DNA from: Candidatus Latescibacterota bacterium
GTDB taxonomy: Bacteria; Latescibacterota; 4484-107; B68-G9
Length of the DNA stretch: 5,726 bases
Direction: 5' to 3'
Assembly: GCA_012961755.1 (NCBI GenBank)
Contig: DTYS01000026.1
Coordinates: 1-5,726 of the forward strand
Under the pieces are notes generated by a model. It had not been told where the DNA came from. It saw only the letters and a program-made list of their open reading frames with translations, and ran no database searches. The translations under genes and the position numbers were made by a program. Positions 1 through 5,726 of the stretch are shown piece by piece (the first letter of the stretch is position 1; each line of letters opens with the position of its first letter).

Positions 1-1
1 C

Positions 2-82
2 CCTGAGTGCCCATGGGTGGACCGTTACTGCTTCCTCAAGTTCGGCATAAGGGCAGTGCCGGTGCTGAGGTGTATAAGATGA
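2..82 (+). CDS. 3' end of an unidentified upstream gene (partial)
   Basis: An open frame enters from the left edge and ends at TGA 80-82, giving 26 residues that end in GIRAVPVLRCIR. The TGA shares an ATGA with the ATG of the next gene (79-82), the same close coupling seen at 3225, which supports a real upstream operon member. The segment D-R-Y-C-F-L-K-F-G-I-R-A-V-P loosely recalls the 'D...F...GIPAV' stretch near the end of M20/M28-type metallopeptidases. In those families more sequence normally follows, so the resemblance may be chance or the gene may be truncated. I assign no function. Confidence 0.5.
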   Translation, partial: PECPWVDRYCFLKFGIRAVPVLRCIR

Positions 83-861
83 AGATAGCCATAGTCTCCG
101 ACGAGATAAGCTCTGACTTCTCGACGGCCGTGGAGATAGGTACAGACTGGGGCGTAAGGGCCTTCGAGATAAGGGGCCTTTGCTCGGGGAGGGTGCCCTA
201 CACATCCAGAAGGGACATAGAAAGGGTGCTCGAGGTCAAGGAAGAATTCGGGATAGAGATAAGCGCCTTATCCCCCGGGGCCTTCAAGCTCCCGGTTGAC
301 TCTGAGGAGGTCGAAAGGCACCTGGAGGATATGCTCCCGAGGACCTACGATCTGGCCCACAGGCTGGGGACGGACCTCGTGATAGTCTTCGGCTTCCATA
401 GGCCAAGGGGAAGGATGGGGAGCTACCCCTCCAAGGTCCTGGACATGCTGGGGAGGGCCGCAGATAGTGCCTTGAAGGAGGGGATCCTGCTCGCACTGGA
501 GAACGAGCCAGGCTGCTGGGCAGATACGGGGAAGCTCAGCGCCGAGATAGTAAAGAGGGTGGGGCATCCCAACCTTCGCCTGAACTGGGACCCCTGCAAC
601 TCCCTAAGCTCGGGAGGAAAGCCATACCCTGAAGAGTACGAGGAGATTAAGGACATAATGGTTCACCTCCACATAAAGGACTCCAGGGAGGGGAGATATG
701 TCCCGGTGGGGGAGGGGGATGTGAACTGGAGGGGACAGCTCAGGGCCCTTTTGAAGGATGGGTTCGAGGGATACTACACCTTAGAGACACATTATGGTCC
801 TAAGGTTAAGGCGTCCAGGAGATGCCTCGAGAACCTGAGGAGGATACTGCTCGAGGTGTGA
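79..861 (+). CDS. Sugar-phosphate isomerase/epimerase-like TIM-barrel protein
   Basis: This 260-residue protein looks like a xylose-isomerase-like (AP endonuclease 2 fold) TIM barrel, a family that isomerises or epimerises sugars and sugar acids using a divalent metal. The usual length for the family is 250-300. It opens with a first barrel strand, MKIAIVSDEIS. The expected acidic and histidine metal ligands sit on successive strands: E141/E143 in LALENEP, D171 in LNWDPCN, H196/H198 in MVHLHIKD and E236 in YTLETHY. No signal peptide is seen, so it is probably cytoplasmic. I chose ATG 79 over the in-frame GTG at 7 because TGAGGTG (65-71) lies 7 bases upstream, because it overlaps the previous stop as ATGA, and because the family normally starts at this strand. 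No frameshift or missing core is seen. In this operon it probably acts on a sugar released by the lyase at 1513. The exact substrate is unknown. Confidence 0.88.
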   Translation: MKIAIVSDEISSDFSTAVEIGTDWGVRAFEIRGLCSGRVPYTSRRDIERVLEVKEEFGIEISALSPGAFKLPVDSEEVERHLEDMLPRTYDLAHRLGTDLVIVFGFHRPRGRMGSYPSKVLDMLGRAADSALKEGILLALENEPGCWADTGKLSAEIVKRVGHPNLRLNWDPCNSLSSGGKPYPEEYEEIKDIMVHLHIKDSREGRYVPVGEGDVNWRGQLRALLKDGFEGYYTLETHYGPKVKASRRCLENLRRILLEV

Positions 862-1541
862 GACGAGACCGGGATAAAGGGGAAGTTCACTTTGATGCCC
901 TGCACGTTCCCCGAGACCCCCGACCAGGCCCTGAGGGAAGAAAGGCCCATACTTATAAGGAGGCTTCTGGAGGAGGTCCGAGGGCACATAGCCCAGAACT
1001 TCGACATCACTCCCGAGGTTCTCACCCATAATCCGGTGGTCGACCTGAGGACGGGGGGCTTCGTCTATCCCTGCGTGCCCGAGTACACCTGGTCCTAAAG
1101 CCAGGACGCCAGAACCCTCACCTCCTACATAGCCAGGGCCCTCGAGATATTGAAGGAGGTGAGGTTAGAGGCCACAGGGGTGACATCCCCGGCCAACTTC
1201 GGAAGGGATGTCAAGGAGGAATACGCAAGGGCCCTGCTCGAGGCCCAAAAGCGTGTGAGCGGCTGCTCCCTCACTGGGCTGCATCGAGATGTGCGAAGGT
1301 GGAGGATGGGCTCCTCCTCAAGTTCCCCTGCGAGGAATTTACGGTGAGCCTTCCTTTGAGCTTCGATGCGGCATCGGTATTCAAGGGGGACAGGGAGCTC
1401 GAGCGGGCGGGACCTCCCCTCAGCTCAGGGAGATGGTGCGTGAGGGACGGGAGGCTCTACATCTGCTTCGACCTGGAGGTCCGGTCAACCATCCTCGTAA
1501 GGAGGCGTCGAGATGGGATACATCCTCCTGGAGAAGGATGA
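862..1541 (+). pseudogene. Decayed polysaccharide-deacetylase-like gene
   Basis: Directly after the TGA of the barrel gene the same frame reads DETGIKGKFTLMPC, then FDITPEVLTHNPVVDLRTGG, then TWS, a TAA stop at 1096-1098, then SQDARTLTSYIARALEIL and GVTSPANFGRDVKEEYARAL up to about 1259. I recognise this pattern, from memory, as the middle of a polysaccharide-deacetylase-like family of uncharacterised proteins. Such proteins usually have an N-terminal strand with 'D.D' before 'GKF', which is missing here. After about 1260 the frame is lost. A short CIEMC appears in another frame (1280-1294), and a third frame carries VEDGLLLKFPCEEFTVSLPL to ICFDLEVRSTILV (1299-1499), ending at TGA 1539-1541. 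This looks like the family's C-terminal beta region, joined after an internal deletion. The damage is a lost 5' end, one nonsense codon, and at least one frame change with internal loss. The 3' end overlaps the lyase start by 29 bases. Confidence 0.7.
1499..1505 (+). promoter_or_regulatory. Ribosome binding site of the lyase gene
   Basis: A perfect AAGGAGG lies 7 bases before ATG 1513, inside the decayed gene. It fixes the lyase start and shows that the lyase kept its own translation signal although the gene in front of it has lost its reading frame. Confidence 0.8.
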
Positions 1542-3228
1542 GATAGCCCGGCTCAGGAGGCGTAGGATGGAGGGGAGGGCCGGGCTGATCTACAGGAGGC
1601 TGATGAAGCTTGCCGATGAGACCGCAGCCCAGGAACCCCCGATCTACCGGGGGAACGATCCCATAAACCGCAGGGCACTCGGATGGTACTTCGGGAGGCT
1701 CGGTGCCATGGCCCTCGTGGGGGTTCTGGAGGAGGACCTTGAGAAGGTCGAAGCCGCAAGGAGGTTGCTCAGGGCGATCTACAGGATAGCGGAGGGCAGC
1801 CGAACCCCCCTCAACGCATCCTCCGGCCGCCTCAGCGTAGAGCCGATACAGGAGGGCAATATCCTTCCGGAACTCATCTTCGTCGAGCACCTCCTCGGCC
1901 AGTCCGGCCTCCTTGGGGAAGGGGAGAGGGGGATGTTAGAGCAGGTGTACAGATGGATGTTCCCCTTCTTCCTTCTGGGTTTCACTGAGATACAGCTTTC
2001 GGTTGACCCTGGGAACAACCACACCCTTCTCGATGCCTCCTCCGCAGGGCTGCTCGCAGCAAGGCTCGGGGAGAGGCTTCCCCTCTGGAGGAGGTGGGTT
2101 GAGTTTTGCAACGAGCAGGTCCTCCTTTATGCTGAGTTTGCCATCCTTGAGGACGGTTCCCAGCTGGAGTGCTCCCCAAGCTATCATACCCTTGTGGTGG
2201 CAAGACTCTTGCTCCATGCACTTCTCATGAGGGATATGATGGGGATCGAGCTTTCGGACGGTCTGGTCTGGAAGGCAGCAGCAGGGGTGGACTGGGTGCT
2301 CGAGGTCTTGACCCCCGACGGCCACCTTCCTGCCCTGAACGACTCCGGCAGAGAATTCGACCCCTCCTTCCTCTTCTCCTCGGCATCGGTTCTCACCCAG
2401 GACGGCAGGTACACATCGGCCTTGGATTCGTTCCTGCAAAGGGAGGAATTCGGGTTCGAGAAGTCCACCCTCCCTTTCGGGTTCGTCCTCGCCTCGGGTT
2501 GCGATCTTCCCGGGTCCTCCCCCCTACCAGAGGTCCCTGATGCCTTCCTCCTTCCGGGTGCTGGCTTCGCCGTCCTGAGGGAGGAGCTCGGGGGTTACCT
2601 GATATGTAAGTCCGATCCTCGCCACCTCTGCCACACCCACGACGAGAGGTGCTCCTTCGAATGGTGGCCCTTTGGAAGGCCGGGAGCCCTGGACCCTGGG
2701 AAGGTGGACTACCAGATGCTCAAGCACTTCTCCTACTTCAGGATGCCCAACGCCCACAACACTGTGGCAAGGTACCGTCCCCATAGGAGGGACATGAGGC
2801 CCCAGGACGGCTTCTTCCCCGATGTCGAGGTCTCCCACGACCCCCATCCTCCGGAGCCCGGAGGGATAGAGCTTGTAAAGGACGGGGTTAAGATGTGGGC
2901 GAAGATATCCGAGAAGGTCCAGCTCAGGCGGACAGTGCTCGTGGAGGGGAACCTCGGGAGGCTCAGGGTGATAGACGAACTTCGCGGCAGGGACGAACTC
3001 CCCTACGACTGGTGCTTCCACGGGAGAGGAAGGATGGAGCTTTCAGGAAGGAGCTTCAGCTTCACCTCCCCTGAACTCAGGGTGGAAGGGGAGGTCGTAT
3101 CCCCTTCAGAGTTTCAGCTCGTGGCGCTTTCAGGCCCTACCGGGCCGTATGTGGCCGTGAGGGTGAGGGGCTCCCCTGAGAGGATAGAGGTGGTCCTATC
3201 GAGCTCCCCTCAAGGAGGTTCCGGATGA
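1513..3228 (+). CDS. Heparinase II/III-family polysaccharide lyase
   Basis: This 571-residue protein has the two-part layout of heparinase II/III-like lyases, which cut uronic-acid-containing glycans by beta-elimination. Residues about 1-330 form the helical toroid, with DPGNNHTLLDASSAGLL (N168, N169, H170) and EDGSQLECSPSYHT (E219, Y224). In characterised relatives an Asn, a Tyr and a His from such motifs act in catalysis. PDGHLPALNDSG follows. Residues about 345-571 form the beta-sandwich, with CHTHDER (H374, H376, D377), FGRPGALDPGKVDYQ and the hallmark AHNTV (H415). Relatives often have Gly after the Asn-His pair; here it is T171. There is no signal peptide (MGYILLEKDEIARLRRR), so it probably degrades imported oligosaccharides in the cytoplasm. 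The start is fixed by the AAGGAGG at 1499. The end overlaps the next ATG as ATGA. The frame is intact. Substrate could be heparan-like, alginate-like or another uronate and cannot be decided here. Confidence 0.9.
   Translation: MGYILLEKDEIARLRRRRMEGRAGLIYRRLMKLADETAAQEPPIYRGNDPINRRALGWYFGRLGAMALVGVLEEDLEKVEAARRLLRAIYRIAEGSRTPLNASSGRLSVEPIQEGNILPELIFVEHLLGQSGLLGEGERGMLEQVYRWMFPFFLLGFTEIQLSVDPGNNHTLLDASSAGLLAARLGERLPLWRRWVEFCNEQVLLYAEFAILEDGSQLECSPSYHTLVVARLLLHALLMRDMMGIELSDGLVWKAAAGVDWVLEVLTPDGHLPALNDSGREFDPSFLFSSASVLTQDGRYTSALDSFLQREEFGFEKSTLPFGFVLASGCDLPGSSPLPEVPDAFLLPGAGFAVLREELGGYLICKSDPRHLCHTHDERCSFEWWPFGRPGALDPGKVDYQMLKHFSYFRMPNAHNTVARYRPHRRDMRPQDGFFPDVEVSHDPHPPEPGGIELVKDGVKMWAKISEKVQLRRTVLVEGNLGRLRVIDELRGRDELPYDWCFHGRGRMELSGRSFSFTSPELRVEGEVVSPSEFQLVALSGPTGPYVAVRVRGSPERIEVVLSSSPQGGSG
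3212..3218 (+). promoter_or_regulatory. Ribosome binding site of the propeller gene
   Basis: AAGGAGG sits 6 bases before ATG 3225, within the last codons of the lyase gene. With the ATGA overlap it indicates translational coupling of the two genes. Confidence 0.8.
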
Positions 3229-4439
3229 AGGACTATTCCCTCAGGGAGATACAGCTCGGATTTGCCCCTGGCTACAGCTTCAGGGTGAGGGACATAGACG
3301 GGGACGGTAGGTGCGAGTACATAGCTGTGGAGCACGGGGGAAGACACCTCGTGGTCCTCGACCACGATGGGAAGGTCCTCTGGGAGAGGATGGTCCCCAA
3401 CACGGACAGGCACTCCACCACAGCCCTGGAGGTTGCGGATGTGGACGGAGACGGGGAGGTCGAGGTCCTCTTAGGGGAGGAACCCGAGGGGGAGAACAAC
3501 GTCCTCGTGCTGGCCCCTGGAGGGAGGGTAAAGGAGAGGGTGAATCTCCCCCCAGGCTATAAGGATTACGGAGGGAACGCAATAGATAGCTTCGGGTTTG
3601 CAGACCTCGACGGGGACGGATTCAGGGAGCTCGTAGTAGCAGTAAACGGAGGACACCTCTACGCCCTGGACAGGAACCTGAAGGTGATATGGCACATGGA
3701 GGGACTGAACCACACCTTCGAGCACTTCGTCCAGGCAGGGGACTTAAACTGCGACGGGGTGGACGAGATAGCACTCTCCTCGGAGCAGGGGGAGAGGAGG
3801 GAGTTCTTCCTTATAAGCGGGAAGGGGGAGATCATCTGGAGCAAGCCCTTGGAGGAGATAGGGCCCGACAGGCATGTGGATTATGTGGCCATAGACGATG
3901 TCCGTGGCAAGGGGGAGAACTACCTCCTCACCTCAACCGGTGGATGCCTCTTTGACGCCGAGGGGAACTTGATATGGACCGTAAGGGAGGAGATAAACCA
4001 CGGCCAGTGGGTGGAGGTGGAAAAAGTGAGGGAGGACATCCCAGGGAAGCAGGTTCTGATATCCGAACTCTGGAACTTCCGCCAGCCCTGCATCTTGGTG
4101 AGCGGGGAGGGGGAGGTGCTCGGGAGGTTTCGGGAGATATCACCGTACGCCTATCCGACCCACGCCTATTTCATAGATTGGAAGGGGGACGGTAAGAGGC
4201 TCATAGTCATAGGGGAGCAGCCCGCTCATGCTGAGCCGGCGGTGAGGATGTACTACATCACGCTTCTGGACCCTTACGGAGAGGTCGTCCTGAGGGTCCC
4301 CTTCGAGGACACATCCGTCCCAGGTTGGTTCTACAACTTCGAGAATTCCCCTGCCGTTGCGGATGTGGACGGGGACGGGAGGGAAGAGTTTGTATTTCCC
4401 ACAAGGAGAGGCTCGCTTTTGATTTTGGGTAGTTCGTAG
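3225..4439 (+). CDS. FG-GAP/VCBS-type beta-propeller protein
   Basis: This 404-residue protein carries repeated Ca-binding-loop motifs of the FG-GAP/VCBS kind: DIDGDG (23-28), DVDGDG (72-77), DLDGDG (127-132), DLNCDG (173-178) and DVDGDG (380-385), most followed by E/R-E and a hydrophobic strand. Between them lie 'G.vlW'-type strands (GKVLWE, LKVIWHM, GEIIWSK, GNLIWTV) as in PQQ-like propellers, so a seven- or eight-bladed propeller is likely. The first and last motifs at the two ends fit ring closure. The DNA of blades two and five keeps a 17-base direct repeat (GTTGCGGATGTGGACGG at about 3432 and 4356). It starts MKDYSLREIQ with no signal peptide, unlike many FG-GAP proteins, and is coupled to the lyase by ATGA, which suggests shared cytoplasmic work. 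Some polysaccharide lyases, such as the PL11 rhamnogalacturonan lyases, are calcium propellers, so it could be an enzyme. It could equally be a binding subunit. I do not know which. Confidence 0.85.
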   Translation: MKDYSLREIQLGFAPGYSFRVRDIDGDGRCEYIAVEHGGRHLVVLDHDGKVLWERMVPNTDRHSTTALEVADVDGDGEVEVLLGEEPEGENNVLVLAPGGRVKERVNLPPGYKDYGGNAIDSFGFADLDGDGFRELVVAVNGGHLYALDRNLKVIWHMEGLNHTFEHFVQAGDLNCDGVDEIALSSEQGERREFFLISGKGEIIWSKPLEEIGPDRHVDYVAIDDVRGKGENYLLTSTGGCLFDAEGNLIWTVREEINHGQWVEVEKVREDIPGKQVLISELWNFRQPCILVSGEGEVLGRFREISPYAYPTHAYFIDWKGDGKRLIVIGEQPAHAEPAVRMYYITLLDPYGEVVLRVPFEDTSVPGWFYNFENSPAVADVDGDGREEFVFPTRRGSLLILGSS

Positions 4440-4580
4440 TGGCTAATAAAACTTGAGCAGATAGACCCCAATCGACCGGTTTTCCTGAGATGGATCGGCG
4501 GGCAACTTGATCTTGCACCTGGGTGGAAACTACTTGGTCTATCTCTTTTAAGTCAAAAAATCCCATCGTGCAGGTCAAAG
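4440..4580 (+). other. Non-coding spacer, possibly left part of an IS relic
   Basis: This 141-base stretch after the operon has no convincing gene. It is richer in A+T than the genes before it and contains an AAAAAA run, but no clear hairpin followed by a T-run, so I cannot call a terminator for the operon. It may hold the remains of the transposase gene's 5' part, which is absent from the relic that follows. Confidence 0.4.
4459..4544. repeat. 9-base inverted repeat
   Basis: AGATAGACC at 4459-4467 is matched exactly by its complement GGTCTATCT at 4536-4544, with 68 bases between. It sits between the operon and the transposase relic. It could be an eroded IS end pair, a regulator site or chance, and the arms are too far apart for a terminator. 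Confidence 0.35.
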
Positions 4581-4911
4581 ATGAAGGCGACGAGGACAAA
4601 GCTCACCCTCGACAGCAAGGTATTTTGGGATGTAGTAGACGGATGGGCTTTGCATATGGGCACCAGGGGGCGTCCAAGGATAAGGCCAAGAGAAATGACA
4701 GCAGAGACATAAGGTGGTATCTTAGGATAAGAGCGAACATTGCCCGCAGGAAGGGCAGGCCATATAGGTTCTGCAAGGAGAGCTATCTTAAGGCCAGAAG
4801 TGCTGTGGGTAGGTTCTTTGGTTGGCTCAAGAGTTTCCATAGGCTTGCTTATGAGCGCCTGGAGTTACATTCAAAGCCCTGGTCCTCATCACATGGAGAT
4901 TTTTGCAATGA
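4581..4911 (+). pseudogene. IS5-family-like transposase relic
   Basis: Pieces of one DDE transposase lie in three frames. Frame one (from about 4600) reads LDSKVFWDVVDG and TRGRPRIRPREMTA, like the 'HDSK.F..v.dg ... GRPR.RP..l.ADkaYD' core of IS5-family enzymes. It stops at TAA 4710-4712. A second frame takes over near 4700 with DIRWYLRIRANIARRKGRPYRF, KESYLKARSAVGRFFGWLKSFHRL and YERLE. A third frame (4864-4911) reads VTFKALVLITWRFLQ and ends at TGA 4909-4911, which I take as the original stop. The N-terminal part with the first catalytic Asp is absent. The second Asp falls in the apparent deletion at the first frame change. The normally invariant Glu of 'VERFF' is Gly in AVGRFF. It therefore cannot encode an active transposase. 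ATG 4581 is only where the first open piece begins, not a supported start. No terminal repeats or target duplication could be recognised. Confidence 0.78.
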
Positions 4912-5471
4912 GTTCATGGAATAAGACCAGATCAGGATGATCCCTTCGACATAGCTTGGTTCAGTATATACCCCAGGGAGATGGCGGGATGGGTCTCTAT
5001 GTACCTCTGGAGAGAAAAGGAGGAGGAAAAGCCTGTAATACATCTGGGCAGGGCGTACGAATTCTGGAATATGCTGGGACAGGTGTTGAAGGAGATATCC
5101 TTGCGCAGTTTTAAATACGAGACAGCCATGAGGGCCGAGCTGCTGCAGATGTTCATCGCATTTACCAGGAAACTGAGGGTCATCACTGGAGAAGAAAGGC
5201 CTTCTGAAGTCAGGGAACTTCTACTGAGACAGGACAGGAAGAGGTGGAGGGAGGCTGTGGAGACAGCTATAGAGTTCATAAGGCAAAATTACTGTTGGAT
5301 ACCATTGCCAGAAGGTCTTACCTGAGTCCCAATTACTTCTGTGAGGTCCTTAAAGCAGAGACTGAGGTCACCCTCACAGAATATTTGATGAGAGTCAGAA
5401 TGAGGAAAGCGAAGGAGACCGATCTTACCATCTCCGAGATTTCAGATAAAGTAGGGTATGAAAGCATCCAC
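4912..5471 (+). pseudogene. AraC-family transcriptional regulator remnant
   Basis: Immediately after the transposase stop an open frame reads VHGIRPDQDDPFDIAWFSIYPREMAGW, like the later strands of an AraC-type sensing (cupin) domain. It therefore starts well inside the gene, and ATG 4981 is not the true start. The frame runs through helices to AIEFIRQNYC (about 5292). The DNA-binding domain then continues in another frame: LDTIARRSYLSPNYFCEVLKAE, VTLTEYLMRVRMRKAKE, TDLTISEISDKVGYESIH. In AraC proteins five or so residues normally separate 'NY' from 'LD.IA', and three or four separate 'AKE' from 'TDLTI', so bases appear lost at about 5293 and 5420. The second helix-turn-helix is cut after GYESIH, with no 'YF...FK...G.tP..YR', and the frame passes straight into an aminotransferase. 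An intact version would have been a sugar-responsive activator or repressor, plausibly of a nearby operon. This copy should not bind DNA normally. Confidence 0.8.
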
Positions 5472-5726
5472 GCTGCGGGCGTGGGGCCAGGGGACGAGGT
5501 TATAGTCCCCTCCTACACATGGTACGCATCCATAGGCCCCATCCTTCACAGCAACGCTATCCCGGTATCCTGTGAGGTGGACCCCCACACCCTCACTGCC
5601 GACCCCGAGGATATAAGGAAGAAGATAACCCCAAGGACCAAGGCTATATGTGGGGGAACGTGGCCAAGATGGATGAGATAATGGATATAGCCGAAGAGCA
5701 CAGCCTCATAGTGATCCCACGCCCAC
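5472..5726 (+). pseudogene. DegT/DnrJ/EryC1/StrS aminotransferase fragment
   Basis: From about 5472 the frame reads AAGVGPGDEVIVPSYTWYAS, then GPILHSNAIPV, CEVDPHTLTADPEDIRKKIT and PRTKAI. This is the PLP-binding N-terminal half of the DegT/DnrJ/EryC1/StrS family of sugar aminotransferases and dehydratases. About 50-60 residues before it, including the normal start and 'SGT.AL', are missing; the AraC remnant is joined instead. At about 5646 the expected 'KAI.vvH.wG' loses several residues and the frame changes to MWGNVAKMDEIMDIAEEHSLIVI (5648-5716). At about 5714 the 'IEDxSHAH' segment, which holds a cofactor-contacting Asp, has lost 'ED.', and SHAH reappears in the first frame (5715-5726). 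The window ends here, so the lysine region is not seen. The codon style (ATA, AGG, G+C-rich) resembles the operon more than the two remnants before it. Confidence 0.78.

Noticed and set aside
7..78. Upstream in-frame GTG start of the barrel gene
   Set aside because: It would add 24 residues unlike the family start, lacks a visible ribosome site, and the other frame here reads as the end of the previous gene with an ATGA overlap.
859..1098. Stop-codon recoding (TGA 859, TAA 1096) giving one long protein
   Set aside because: No SECIS-like or other recoding structure was seen, two different stops would be needed, and the later frame change and missing 5' end fit a pseudogene better.
1420..3021. 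Long minus-strand open frames opposite the lyase gene
   Set aside because: They are rich in Pro, Gly and Arg, have no domain patterns and no ribosome sites, and are shadows of a G+C-rich gene.
3291..4382. Repeated GAYGTGGACGGRGACGG-like DNA as a CRISPR or tandem repeat array
   Set aside because: The copies are irregularly spaced and encode the calcium-loop motifs of the propeller blades.
4258..4599. Minus-strand open frame containing MGFFDLKEIDQVVS, vaguely like a transposase N-terminus
   Set aside because: Most of it lies antisense to the propeller gene, it does not continue like a known family, and the recognisable transposase pieces are on the plus strand.
4981..5325. ATG 4981 as the start of a small separate gene
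   Set aside because: AraC-like sequence continues in frame upstream to 4912, so this Met is internal to a truncated regulator.

Overview
The window is bacterial. It holds three intact plus-strand genes of a carbohydrate-catabolic operon (about 79-4439), followed by a degraded stretch (about 4440-5726) made of fused gene remnants. The organism cannot be named from the sequence. Arg is written mostly as AGG and Ile often as ATA in G+C-rich genes with strong AAGGAGG ribosome sites, which would suit a thermophilic or deep-branching anaerobic bacterium. That is an impression, not an identification.

Operon, left to right. The last 26 codons of an unidentified gene (2-82) overlap by ATGA the start of a 260-residue sugar-phosphate isomerase/epimerase-type TIM barrel (79-861). 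Next comes a decayed gene (862 to about 1541) resembling the polysaccharide-deacetylase-like proteins that carry 'DITPE.LTH' and 'GVTSP..FG' motifs. It lacks its 5' end, has an in-frame TAA at 1096 and changes frame near 1260-1298. It is followed by an intact 571-residue heparinase II/III-type polysaccharide lyase (1513-3228), coupled by ATGA to a 404-residue beta-propeller protein with five DxDGDG-like calcium-loop motifs (3225-4439). None of the three intact proteins starts with a signal peptide. The likely joint role is intracellular breakdown of uronic-acid-containing oligosaccharides, with the barrel acting on a released sugar, but the substrate is not readable from the sequence.

Degraded stretch. 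Positions 4581-4911 are a relic of an IS5-family-like transposase spread over three frames, with its final catalytic Glu replaced by Gly. Positions 4912-5471 are an AraC-family regulator that lacks its N-terminal part, one or more internal pieces and the end of its second helix-turn-helix. It runs in frame, with no gap, into a DegT/DnrJ/EryC1/StrS-type aminotransferase fragment (5472 to window end) that lacks its N-terminus and shows two further apparent small deletions. The main oddity of the window is this density of short deletions confined to the remnants, next to three genes with no visible damage. I found no convincing new defence, mobile or RNA system, no CRISPR array and no tRNA or rRNA gene.
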